A stretch of DNA of 64,000 nucleotides from Bacteroidetes bacterium B1(2017) (GCA_002256395.1 NKJG01000002.1:792789-856788); one strand, 5' to 3'. Positions 28,608-35,842 are shown, numbered from the stretch's first letter. A program made the numbers and translations. Notes: generated by a model not told the origin, from the letters alone.

Positions 28608-28738
28608 TGCTAACTGCACCTACAAGAAATTGGCGAGTCAGTGCCACGCAGACACATTTGTGGTTAATGAAATTTGGCTCTCCGCAACTATATTTGTGCT
28701 GACAGGCGCCAACTTCTTGTAGCTGCGGAACGTTAACT
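28608..28738 (+). repeat. attC-like site I
   Basis: TAAC 28611-28614, GTTA 28732-28735. Arms CTACAAGAAATTGGCG and CGCCAACTTCTTGTAG pair over 16 bases with one A/C difference (type-3 arms). The loop carries TATATTTG (28689-28696), a -7-box-like octamer. Confidence 0.78.
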
Positions 28739-28749
28739 GCAACCGTAGT

Positions 28750-29226
28750 ATGAATTCAAAAAACTTAATTATATGTATATTATTGGTTATGAATTCCTGT
28801 AATTTCAAGAATAATTCAACCAAAGTTGAAACTGAAATAGCACGAAAGGATACGGTTGGAGAATATGTATACAACATTATGGATACTGTTAGTACTTTGT
28901 ATATTCATTATGATGAATACACTGGGGCGGCAGATGCGGTTGTAGATAGCGGGACGCTTTATTTACCTGAAAATGTTTTGAATAAAATTAAGGTATTATA
29001 TAGCCAAAAAGGTGATGGTTTTATTCCTAATGGAAATGATATTTATTTGACAGGATTGAAAAACATTAAGTCTATTATGTTTGGAGACTCCTCAAACTAT
29101 TGGTTGCATTGGCATGACAGGTTTAAAATTACGGGAAGGGCCGTTGATATAATGCACACTGAAAGTGGATTTGAAGGTATATTGTTTAAAGTAGAAAGTT
29201 ACAAATACATAGAAACAATTGATTAA
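28750..29226 (+). CDS. cassette lipoprotein of unknown function, 158 aa
   Basis: Lipobox MNSC after MNSKNLIICILLVMN. The mature part has an acidic start (TKVETEIARKDTVGEY) and beta strands (NDIYLTGLKNIKSIMFG, GFEGILFKVESYKYIE). No recognised domain. It begins only 15 bases after GTTA of site I and is followed by the shortened site J. Confidence 0.65.
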   Translation: MNSKNLIICILLVMNSCNFKNNSTKVETEIARKDTVGEYVYNIMDTVSTLYIHYDEYTGAADAVVDSGTLYLPENVLNKIKVLYSQKGDGFIPNGNDIYLTGLKNIKSIMFGDSSNYWLHWHDRFKITGRAVDIMHTESGFEGILFKVESYKYIETID

Positions 29227-29243
29227 GTAAGAAAAACGCCAGC

Positions 29244-29275
29244 AGTTAACAGCGCATAAGCAATACGTTGGCGGC
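29244..29275 (+). repeat. attC-like site J, internally deleted
   Basis: TAAC at 29247-29250 and a left arm beginning AGCGCATAAGCAAT are followed at once by ACGTTGGCGGC (GTTG 29267-29270), with no hairpin. Position between two cassette ORFs and the preserved ends suggest an attC that lost its whole centre. Confidence 0.5.
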
Positions 29276-29281
29276 AATGCT

Positions 29282-30010
29282 ATGACGACAGAACAACCGA
29301 CAAATAATAGAGCAAAAAATTGGGCGACCGCAGGAATAATAATTTCATGGGCGACATTTTGGATGTTCTTACTTTCCCCATTTGGACTTCTTGCTTGGAT
29401 TGGAATTTTGATTTATCTAATTGTCAAAAAATCAAAACTGAAATGGTATTTGATTTTATCAGCTTGGCTTTTTGTTCCAAGTTGCAACTTCTTGACAGGG
29501 ACAGTTCGCTATTTCACTGGGACAGCTACTCTTCAAGGTGTTGGCGGACCTCAAACTTTTCACGGCATAGACAGAGAGACAAGAGTAGTTTCGACTTCTT
29601 CTGGTTGCATATTCGTTGGCTTTGAGCCTTTCGTTTTTCCTGCTAACAATGCTGCGGTTAGGCTTTGGACAAATTTGTTTGGTTTTCAAAGGGGTTCATA
29701 CAAAGGTGCATTCCCGACAGAGGAAGAAGCACAGGAAATTATCAAATCCGCTGACACCATTATTGTAAAACACGCTGACAAATTTTTGCAGTTCAACATT
29801 TCTGGACAGACTGTAAATCTTGACACATCTGACTTTTATAGTTATCGCAGTTCATCAAGTGCGTTTGACAAAGTTGTAGGCAAGACATTTGAAAATGAGT
29901 GTTTTATTTTTCAGCGACTTGACAACGAAAACGAAGAAGAAAGAAAAGCCATTTACATCGTTGACATCAATAAAAACAAATTATTAAAAACGTATTTTGA
30001 CTATTACTAA
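29282..30010 (+). CDS. cassette membrane protein, 242 aa
   Basis: Two hydrophobic helices lie near the N-terminus (about 15-50: FWMFLLSPFGLLAWIGILIY, and WYLILSAWLFVPSC). A larger extracytoplasmic or cytosolic beta-rich domain of about 170 residues follows (GVGGPQTFHGIDRETRVVST, KAIYIVDINKNKLLKTYFDY). No known family. It starts seven bases after the deleted site J and ends 28 bases before TAAC of site K. Confidence 0.65.
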   Translation: MTTEQPTNNRAKNWATAGIIISWATFWMFLLSPFGLLAWIGILIYLIVKKSKLKWYLILSAWLFVPSCNFLTGTVRYFTGTATLQGVGGPQTFHGIDRETRVVSTSSGCIFVGFEPFVFPANNAAVRLWTNLFGFQRGSYKGAFPTEEEAQEIIKSADTIIVKHADKFLQFNISGQTVNLDTSDFYSYRSSSSAFDKVVGKTFENECFIFQRLDNENEEERKAIYIVDINKNKLLKTYFDYY

Positions 30011-30034
30011 ACACGACAGACGAGAAAGCACTAC

Positions 30035-30167
30035 TGCTAACAGCACATTTGCAATAGGCGTGTAATTCGCCTCTGTTTGACGGGATTTTAGTGATTGGTA
30101 AATTCGTTTCCCTTAGCTACATTTGAGTTTAAACGCACGCCCATCGCAATTCTGCAAAACGTTATGC
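30035..30167 (+). repeat. attC-like site K
   Basis: TAAC 30038-30041, GTTA 30161-30164. Arms TTGCAATAGGCGTG and CACGCCCATCGCAA pair with two A/C differences. It is nearly identical to site G across the loop, but its right box is intact. Confidence 0.78.
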
Positions 30168-30205
30168 CACCTTTTAAAGACAAGACAACTTAAATGACTT
30201 TTTAG

Positions 30206-30213
30206 TATATTTG
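30206..30213 (+). promoter_or_regulatory. -7 box TATATTTG upstream of the antitoxin gene
   Basis: The octamer fits TAnnTTTG and ends three bases before the ATG at 30217. A private promoter inside a cassette would let this toxin-antitoxin unit be expressed wherever it lies in the array, as is usual for integron-borne TA cassettes. Confidence 0.45.
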
Positions 30214-30216
30214 AAT

Positions 30217-30405
30217 ATGACCAAGACACAAATACAATCAGAAATACAAAAGGTTCTTGACAGTGTTCCTGAAAACGTTTTACAAGACGTTTTAGATTTT
30301 TTGAAAGAACTTCAAGATCAACCAGCAGAGAAGGTTAGGCTGACAAATAACTTGCGCCAAATTCTTGCTGAAGACAAAGAATTACTTGAAAAACTAGCTC
30401 AATGA
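30217..30405 (+). CDS. putative antitoxin of a Fic/Doc toxin pair, 62 aa
   Basis: A short acidic helical protein (MTKTQIQSEIQKVLDSVPEN at the start; LRQILAEDKELLEKLAQ at the end). The central VLQDVLDFLKELQ resembles DUF2281-like small antitoxins, and the Leu-rich tail is the likely toxin-binding part. I prefer ATG 30217 over TTG 30211 because the -7 box ends between them. Its TGA overlaps the ATG of the downstream toxin (ATGA at 30402), the classic coupling of TA operons. Confidence 0.75.
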   Translation: MTKTQIQSEIQKVLDSVPENVLQDVLDFLKELQDQPAEKVRLTNNLRQILAEDKELLEKLAQ

Positions 30406-30788
30406 TTTAATTAAGAGACGTTCTCAATATTCATAATATTCTCATTGACAAATTTGGTGGCAGCAAGGGTGAGCGAGACCAAGACTTACTTGAATCAGCT
30501 ATTAATAGACCATTTGCAAGCTTCGACAATCAAGACCTTTATCCTACTCATTCGGACAAAGCAGCTGCAATTCTTGAAAGCATATTAATTAATCATCCAT
30601 TCGTTGACGGCAATAAAAGAACGGCCTACGTTCTTATGCGACTCATTCTCCTTGACAACGATTTAGATGTGGTTGCCAACCAAGAAGACAAATACAAAAT
30701 GGTTATCTCTGCTAGCACTGGTGACATAAGATTCGATGACATAAAAAAATGGATTCAGACCCGTCTCAAGAAAAAAAACGAGGCATAA
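30402..30788 (+). pseudogene. doc: Fic/Doc-family toxin with TAA at codon 3
   Basis: The frame from ATG 30402 reads Met-Ile-stop (TAA 30408-30410), then runs open for 125 codons to TAA 30786-30788. The product begins LRDVLNIHNILIDKFGGSKG and contains the Fic motif as HPFVDGNKRTAYVLM (consensus HxFxDxNKR). All core residues H, F, D, N, K and R are kept. Doc phosphorylates or AMPylates a translation target such as EF-Tu. Related proteins begin with M-I-x-L at this place, so the stop seems a point mutation of codon 3. No downstream ATG would restore the domain, though reinitiation at a non-ATG codon is conceivable. Its stop codon forms part of TAAC of site L. Confidence 0.8.
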
Positions 30789-30943
30789 CACGGGTTTAAC
30801 AAAAGTGGCGGTTCATTGCTACGCAGACCCGCCTGCACGTTGTTACGGACGTGCAAGCAGTTTTGTGGTTAAAGAAAATTTGTACTACGCATGAAAATTA
30901 TTTATAAAAATCGCCACCTTCGCCAAGCCCGAAAACGTTAGCA
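30783..30943 (+). repeat. attC-like site L
   Basis: TAAC 30786-30789 (overlapping the toxin stop codon), GTTA 30937-30940. Same arm family as site C; GGGTTTAACAAAAGTGGCG pairs with CGCCACCTTCGCCAAGCCC with four A/C and one T/G position. Relative to site C it carries one 30-bp insert (30828-30857) at the point CAGAC/AG.TTTGTGG. Confidence 0.78.
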
Positions 30944-30966
30944 CCTATACATAACAACAATTGACT

Positions 30967-31344
30967 ATGACAATTGAGCAAATACAAAAGAATGCATCAT
31001 ATCTTTTTTATTGTAAAGACAATTATTTAAAGGGCATTCGACCAGGCGACCCAAATAGTAAGAACAAAGACGGCTACAAAAATCTTTTAGAAATAGCGGA
31101 ACTTTATTTCGAGAGTAATTTACTTGACACCTTTGCCGGTTATTTAATAGAGGGGCATTACCTAGTTCAACTTTGGACAGCCCATTTAATTTTAGAACAT
31201 GGACAGCCAGACGATAAATTAAAGGAACGTTGTTTAGATGAAATACGCAATTATGCAAGAGATAACCCCTTGGCACCAGACGTTTCAATTCAAGAGAGAA
31301 TTTGGTTGGAAAATTACTTAAAGACAAAACGTTACCACCAATAA
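30967..31344 (+). CDS. cassette protein of unknown function, 125 aa, helical
   Basis: Start ATG 30967 (a TTG six bases upstream is in frame). Soluble, mostly helical, with ESNLLDTFAGYLIEGHYLVQ and LWTAHLILEHGQPDDKLKER forming a HEAT-like pair. Such single-solenoid small proteins are frequent among bacterial immunity proteins. It is followed after one base by a lipoprotein gene, making a two-gene cassette between sites L and M. Confidence 0.65.
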   Translation: MTIEQIQKNASYLFYCKDNYLKGIRPGDPNSKNKDGYKNLLEIAELYFESNLLDTFAGYLIEGHYLVQLWTAHLILEHGQPDDKLKERCLDEIRNYARDNPLAPDVSIQERIWLENYLKTKRYHQ

Positions 31345-31345
31345 T

Positions 31346-32092
31346 ATGACAAAGAAAATCCTCGCAATATTCATTAGTGTTTTGACACTTAGTTGTACTC
31401 AAAAGACACCTGAGACAACAAGACTTCCGTTGACAAGAAATCTAATTATAGATTTGAATTCTTTGCTTCCAGTGGGCAAATCCATAGTTGACATTATGGA
31501 CGGAATAAAAAATGATGACAAAATCCAAGCTCTTAGTGAAAAGTTGAAAAAGGGAGTCTCTGAAAACTATGATTGGTTTCTTGACTTTCAAAAGGCACTT
31601 CAACCTGGACAGAAAATGCCTTATCATCCGAACTTAGGCATGACAGAGAAAGAATATGCAGAGCTAATGGGATATTATGACCAAATCGAAGCTATTTCAA
31701 CTGGAAAAGAAGAATTAGAAATAACTCGAACTGATGATACATACTCCTTCAAAACTTCCGGTAAACTAAATCTGCTAAATTCCTTGACAGTAAATCCTTC
31801 GAAAAATGAAGTATTAATGGGTGGAAGACCATTGACAAAGTTTGATACTGTTTATGTTGCAGATGGTACAAATGCATTTAAAAGTAGTTGGCGCGGTTAC
31901 AAGTGGACATTTGAAGAACCAACATATTCAGACTTAGAAAAATTGCGTAATCCTGAAACTGTAAATATGAAATCAATAAAACTTACTTTAGGCAGGCTTG
32001 ACAATTCGACTAAAACGCTTTTGATATTTTCGGTTAAAGAAGTTAAGAATGGACAACGCACAATTAACGTTGAGACACCAATCATATTTTGA
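31346..32092 (+). CDS. cassette lipoprotein of unknown function, 248 aa
   Basis: Lipobox TLSC in MTKKILAIFISVLTLSC. The mature protein has a helical first half (SIVDIMDGIKNDDKIQALSE) and a beta-rich second half (DDTYSFKTSGKLNLLNSL, TKTLLIFSVKEVKNGQRTIN). No family recognised. It starts directly behind the 125-aa gene and was presumably transferred with it as one unit. Confidence 0.65.
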   Translation: MTKKILAIFISVLTLSCTQKTPETTRLPLTRNLIIDLNSLLPVGKSIVDIMDGIKNDDKIQALSEKLKKGVSENYDWFLDFQKALQPGQKMPYHPNLGMTEKEYAELMGYYDQIEAISTGKEELEITRTDDTYSFKTSGKLNLLNSLTVNPSKNEVLMGGRPLTKFDTVYVADGTNAFKSSWRGYKWTFEEPTYSDLEKLRNPETVNMKSIKLTLGRLDNSTKTLLIFSVKEVKNGQRTINVETPIIF

Positions 32093-32109
32093 CAGGAAAG
32101 AATTACTGG

Positions 32110-32243
32110 TGGTAATAATGGCCTTGTACCATTGCCGTTAACTTACTAAAATTCGGCATTTCGATTCGCATTTATTTTTATCTTAGCAGGACAAATTAAC
32201 TTTTGATAGTCGGCAACAGCGCAAGGCCGAGGGAAGGTAATGT
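32110..32243 (+). repeat. attC-like site M (decaying, both boxes altered)
   Basis: Left box TAAT (32113-32116); right end GGTAATG (about 32236-32242) in place of CGTTAG. Arms GGCCTTGTACCATTGCCG and CGGCAACAGCGCAAGGCC still pair well, and the loop has the TTTATTTTTATCTTAGC motif of sites R and S (type-6 family). Confidence 0.65.
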
Positions 32244-32285
32244 GCTACGTTAAGCGACCGCTACTAATTGACAATTAAAATAACA

Positions 32286-32975
32286 ATGACAGACAAAACG
32301 CAATGGCAAGACATATTGAAAAAAGCAAAAAGAGGAGACTCGGACGCACAAGTTGATGTTGCTAAATGCTATTTTGAGGGTCTCACAGACTCAAATCAAA
32401 AATTAGTTGTTAAACAGAATTACAAACTTGCTTATGAGTGGTTTAAAAAATCAGCCGACCAAGGAAATATAAATGGCATCATTGGACTAGCCGACTATTT
32501 TGACACCGAAATTGATGGAGTGAGAGAAACTGAAAAAGCAATAAGATTATATAAAAAAGCAATTGAACTTGGTTCAAGTATTGCAGCATTTAACTTGGCG
32601 ACAGTGTTCAGAGACAAAGGCAATTATAAAAAAGCATTTGACTATTATTCGTTATCAATGACAATGGAAAATTCCGACTATCATTATAAAGTTGGACTTT
32701 GTTACTATTATGGAATCGGTGTTGTAGCTGACAAATCTTTAGCAAGTAGACACTTTAAAAAAGTTGCTATTGATAAGCTAAACACTCATTCTCAAGACGA
32801 AAAAGATTTAGCAAATTACTATTTAGGCTTGTCGTATCTGACAGGTGAGGGATTGAAAAAATCTTTTAAACTTGCAAAAAAACATTTTGAAATTGCTAAC
32901 ATCGACAATGACAATAACACCGCATTAGAGTTGACATTACTTATAGGTAGAAATTCAAACGCAAGACCTAAGTGA
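32286..32975 (+). CDS. cassette Sel1-like repeat protein, 229 aa
   Basis: Several Sel1 (TPR-like) repeats of 36-44 residues are visible: DAQVDVAKCYFEGL..YKLAYEWFKKSADQGN, then IRLYKKAIELGSSIAAFNLA, ending with YYLGLSYLTGEGLKKSFKLA. Sel1 proteins are solenoid adaptors in protein interaction. No signal peptide with the chosen ATG 32286 (the open frame begins at TTG 32268). Cassette between M and N. Confidence 0.78.
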   Translation: MTDKTQWQDILKKAKRGDSDAQVDVAKCYFEGLTDSNQKLVVKQNYKLAYEWFKKSADQGNINGIIGLADYFDTEIDGVRETEKAIRLYKKAIELGSSIAAFNLATVFRDKGNYKKAFDYYSLSMTMENSDYHYKVGLCYYYGIGVVADKSLASRHFKKVAIDKLNTHSQDEKDLANYYLGLSYLTGEGLKKSFKLAKKHFEIANIDNDNNTALELTLLIGRNSNARPK

Positions 32976-33023
32976 AGGAAAAACAACGAACGCTAACAGC
33001 ACCTGCCCAAAAGGCGGAGTTTT

Positions 33024-33037
33024 CCCGCTTTGGCGGG
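33024..33037. repeat. nested hairpin CCCGCTTTGGCGGG
   Basis: A perfect 5-bp stem with TTTG loop inside site N. The same 14-mer, in the same relative position and with flanking TTT and ACAAG, recurs in site O (34057-34070) and site P (34779-34792). Confidence 0.75.
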
Positions 33038-33056
33038 ACAAGCTGTAAACCGCAGA

Positions 33057-33146
33057 CCCGCCTGCACTTTGTTACGGACGGGCAGCCCCGCCTGCACTTT
33101 GTTACGGACGGGCAGGCCCGCCTGCACTTTGTTACGGACGGGCAGG
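33057..33146. repeat. 30-bp element in three tandem copies inside site N
   Basis: The unit CCCGCCTGCACTTTGTTACG plus GACGGGCAGG repeats exactly every 30 bases, starting at 33057, 33087 and 33117. It can fold on itself (CCxGCCTG with CxGGCxGG). Single copies occur at the same place within sites L (30828-30857) and O (34090-34119). Confidence 0.85.
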
Positions 33147-33257
33147 CAGTTTTGTGGTAGCCGAAGGTTCAGATCTCCGCATCAACATTAGTGCTAAAAA
33201 GCCCGCCCATCGCAAATGTGCTAAGCATAATAAGCCATTTTAGGACAGCATACAACA

Positions 33258-34001
33258 ATGAAAGAAGAAAGACGAAATAAAGGAAAAGTAAAGCGAAGCA
33301 AAGTGGCACTTTCAAAACTAACCTTTCATAAACTTGATTGGTTAGAATATGTTACCATGGGACTTGGACTTTGGTTTTTATTTTACCCAAAGCCTTACGA
33401 CGTCTTATTTACTGCACTCTTATGTATGCCAGTTATTGGACTCTTTCTTAATGGCTTTACAGGCAGACCTAGTATTTCAAGTCTTGTTGAAATTTCGAAA
33501 GATGACGATGGAAGTGATACATATGATGTGGCTGACTTTATTGACTTCGCTGCTTGGATAATTCTCCTAAGGGTCTTGATTGACTATGAATACGAAAGTT
33601 TTTACAGTATTCTAATTCCTGGGACAATAGCATTTGTAATTATGTTAGTTATTCTATTTGCGACACATAAGCTAATAGACCACACAACGAAAAGCAAAAC
33701 ATGGATTTACGTATCACTTATTTTTAATGTTTTCCTATACAGTTATGCAGGAACATATGGAGCTAATTGCGTTTACGATAAATCCGAACCCAAAGTTTAC
33801 AATGTTGATGTTGTTGACAAACGAATAACAAGCGGAAAACATCCCACTTTTTATGTGAAGGTTACACCTTGGGGACACCATTATGACAAAGAAGAAATTT
33901 CGGTTCCCAAAAGTCAATATGACGAAATTCAAATCGGGCAGGCAATAAAAATAGACCTTAAACAAGGACTTTTTAATATACCATGGTATTACATCGAATG
34001 A
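33258..34001 (+). CDS. cassette multi-pass membrane protein, 247 aa
   Basis: A basic N-terminus (MKEERRNKGKVKRSK) is followed by about four to five helices (MGLGLWFLFYPKPYDVLFTA, SILIPGTIAFVIMLVILFA, TWIYVSLIFNVFLYSYAGTY). A small extracytoplasmic beta domain ends the protein (YNVDVVDKRITSGKHPTFYV, then VPKSQYDEIQIGQAIKIDLK). The tail recalls small secreted OB-like folds, but I cannot name a family. Cassette between N and O. Confidence 0.65.
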   Translation: MKEERRNKGKVKRSKVALSKLTFHKLDWLEYVTMGLGLWFLFYPKPYDVLFTALLCMPVIGLFLNGFTGRPSISSLVEISKDDDGSDTYDVADFIDFAAWIILLRVLIDYEYESFYSILIPGTIAFVIMLVILFATHKLIDHTTKSKTWIYVSLIFNVFLYSYAGTYGANCVYDKSEPKVYNVDVVDKRITSGKHPTFYVKVTPWGHHYDKEEISVPKSQYDEIQIGQAIKIDLKQGLFNIPWYYIE

Positions 34002-34023
34002 CAACAGAAAAAGAAAAAATGGC

Positions 34024-34243
34024 TTATAACAGCACCTACCCAATAGGCGAGGTTTTCCCGCTTTGGCGGGACAAGCTGTGCTCCATAGACCCGCCTACAC
34101 TTCGTTACGGACGGGCAGGCAGTTTTGTGGCTAAAGGAAGTTCAGTACTCCTAATGAACATGTGTAGTTTCTTTTTTCTTTTGTACTAAATTTGAACTTT
34201 AGTACCTTATGACCCCACCTTCGCCAAGCCCAAAACGTTAGCA
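34024..34243 (+). repeat. attC-like site O (mismatched arms, nested elements)
   Basis: TAAC 34027-34030, GTTA 34237-34240. It has the 14-bp hairpin (34057-34070) and one 30-bp element (34090-34119). The left arm (CACCTACCCAATAGGCGAGG) matches N and Q, the right arm (CCCCACCTTCGCCAAGCCC) matches C and L; together they pair poorly. Confidence 0.7.
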
Positions 34244-34251
34244 GTAATGCA

Positions 34252-34716
34252 ATGAAACGACAAATAAACTTACTATCATTCATGTTTCTCTTTCACCATT
34301 TTTGCTTTGGACAAACTTTATTTATTAATCCGACCGGCACTTATAAACTTAATAGTAAAGCGACAGTGAAGAACGGAGACACTTATGGAAACTTTGGTGA
34401 AATTAGGGTTAAACTTCTTGACAGTACTTGTATAGTAATGAGTTTCTTCACTTGTAAAGGTGCACCAAGCTACAATTCTGGATCTTTTATTGACACCTTA
34501 ACTTATTACAATAACTCCTGCACATACATTGACAAAGAAGATACAGCGAGAGCTTGTAAAGTAGTGTTTACATTTACCAAAAGACAAATAGACCTTAAAG
34601 AAACTGCTAACTACGATTATGGGACTTGCTGGGGACAAGGGGTCGTTGCATATGGTAGTTTCCGAAAAACAGACACTAAAACTCCATTGATAAAAATCCC
34701 ACTCATGGACGACTGA
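34252..34716 (+). CDS. cassette secreted protein of unknown function, 154 aa
   Basis: Signal peptide ending in CFG/Q (MKRQINLLSFMFLFHHFCFG). The mature domain is compact and beta-rich with four Cys (DSTCIVMSFFTCKGAPSYNS, NNSCTYIDKE, YGTCWGQGVVAYGSF), suggesting disulphides in the periplasm. It starts 12 bases after GTTA of site O, the shortest such distance in the array. No known domain. Confidence 0.65.
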   Translation: MKRQINLLSFMFLFHHFCFGQTLFINPTGTYKLNSKATVKNGDTYGNFGEIRVKLLDSTCIVMSFFTCKGAPSYNSGSFIDTLTYYNNSCTYIDKEDTARACKVVFTFTKRQIDLKETANYDYGTCWGQGVVAYGSFRKTDTKTPLIKIPLMDD

Positions 34717-34727
34717 AAATTCAATAT

Positions 34728-34880
34728 AGCTAACACACGTTTATCGCAATGGGGGCTAACTAGGTTCATTGAAAGTTTCCCGCTTTGGCGGGACAAGTCG
34801 TGCTTCTATTGTATATTCGTGCTGGCTGACAATTTAGTTTTCCAAACTCCCCTACTGCGCCAAGCGTGGGAACCTTATAA
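34728..34880 (+). repeat. attC-like site P (right box CTTA)
   Basis: TAAC 34731-34734; right box CTTA (34874-34877). Arms CACGTTTATCGCAATGGGG and CCCCTACTGCGCCAAGCGTG pair imperfectly. The 14-bp hairpin is present at 34779-34792, without the 30-bp element. Confidence 0.68.
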
Positions 34881-34904
34881 GACATTTTAAAAGACAACAA
34901 CGAC

Positions 34905-35405
34905 TTGATAAGAACAAGCAAGATATTGAATAGTATTTACAGCTTGACAGTTGTACTTTTCCTATTGGACAGCATGACAAGTTTTGACATTAAAAGTCAA
35001 AGCATAAAGTCATTCGTTTACCTCGGACTATTATTTGGAACACCATTGACTTTAATATGGAATGCTTGGGCTATTAAAACAAGAACCGGAAAAATTATCG
35101 GGACCGTATTTCCGACAATTGTTCTGACTTTAATAGTAGGTATTGGACCAATGAAAATTTTGTTCTCACAAGGTGCTTGGCGGACACAGACAATTTTATA
35201 CCAAAACGGACAGTTAAGTTTTAAGTCCGTAGAGTTTCAAATGCAGGACATTGGTGCATTAGGTTACAACAAGCGGACCGTTGAAGTTTTCTATTTAACT
35301 CCGTTTTTTATGACAACGAGTGAAGTTCCAAATGACATTGACCAAAGAGTTGAATGGATTAAAGTTGACAAAGAAGTTAACGAACTAGGGCTTACATTTC
35401 CATAG
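34905..35405 (+). CDS. cassette membrane protein, 166 aa
   Basis: The frame opens with TTG at 34905; no ATG fits the first helix, so TTG is the likely start. Three hydrophobic stretches follow (ILNSIYSLTVVLFLLDS, FVYLGLLFGTPLTLIWNAWA, IIGTVFPTIVLTLIVGIG), then a soluble C-terminal domain with a Phe/Tyr-rich strand (VEVFYLTPFFMT). Unknown family. It shares a cassette with the 89-aa gene three bases downstream. Confidence 0.6.
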   Translation: MIRTSKILNSIYSLTVVLFLLDSMTSFDIKSQSIKSFVYLGLLFGTPLTLIWNAWAIKTRTGKIIGTVFPTIVLTLIVGIGPMKILFSQGAWRTQTILYQNGQLSFKSVEFQMQDIGALGYNKRTVEVFYLTPFFMTTSEVPNDIDQRVEWIKVDKEVNELGLTFP

Positions 35406-35408
35406 ATA

Positions 35409-35678
35409 ATGATAGAATATAAAGTAACAGGTTGGCAAGACTATTGGAAAATATTTGACGAGTTGATTGAGCATTTAACTTCTGACAATAAATCAGAAAT
35501 TATCGCTGAATTTAAAGAAGCACAGAAATATGTAAACGGGTTGACAGACGGTTGGTATGAATTTAAGTTTGCGTTAGAAAAAGCCATAAATTCAAACACC
35601 CAAAATATGACAGCAGAACAAAACCAAATTGCAGACTTTTTACTGTCGACACTAACCAAATCTTTAACGAACAAATGA
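35409..35678 (+). CDS. cassette small soluble protein, 89 aa
   Basis: An acidic helical protein (YWKIFDELIEHLTSDNKSEI near the start). It lies three bases behind the membrane protein gene, so the two are translated from one message. Size and charge suggest a partner or immunity-type protein, but nothing identifies it. Ends 16 bases before the left box of site Q. Confidence 0.6.
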   Translation: MIEYKVTGWQDYWKIFDELIEHLTSDNKSEIIAEFKEAQKYVNGLTDGWYEFKFALEKAINSNTQNMTAEQNQIADFLLSTLTKSLTNK

Positions 35679-35691
35679 GAAGAAAAACGCC

Positions 35692-35825
35692 CTATTACAG
35701 CACCTACCCAAAAAGCAGGGTTTTCCTGCCTAGATGTGACAAGTAGTGGGTTATGGAAATTTGACCCTTCGCAATTATATTCGTGCTGAAAGGTGCCAAC
35801 TCCTTGTAGCAGCCAACCCTTAGTG
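35692..35825 (+). repeat. attC-like site Q (both boxes altered)
   Basis: Left box TTAC (35695-35698), right box CTTA (35819-35822). Left arm is of the type seen in N and O, right arm (GCCAACTCCTTGTAGC) of the type seen in I. Loop AATTATATTCGTGCTGAAAG matches sites E and I. Confidence 0.62.
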
Positions 35826-35842
35826 GTAAGTAAATATAACCT

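Larger units (their letters stand above)
32991..33240 (+). repeat. attC-like site N (expanded, with nested repeats)
   Basis: TAAC 32994-32997; right end degenerate (AAGCATAATAAGCC instead of AAACGTTATAAGCC). It carries the hairpin CCCGCTTTGGCGGG (33024-33037) and three tandem copies of the 30-bp element (33057-33146), so it is about 120 bp longer than a plain site. Arms are of unlike types (type-5 left, type-2 right). Confidence 0.7.

Noticed and set aside
32972..33160. A small ORF whose translation repeats LHFVTDGQ three times
   Set aside because: It is only the reading of the three 30-bp elements within attC-like site N; it begins at the end of the Sel1 gene and has no protein-like features.
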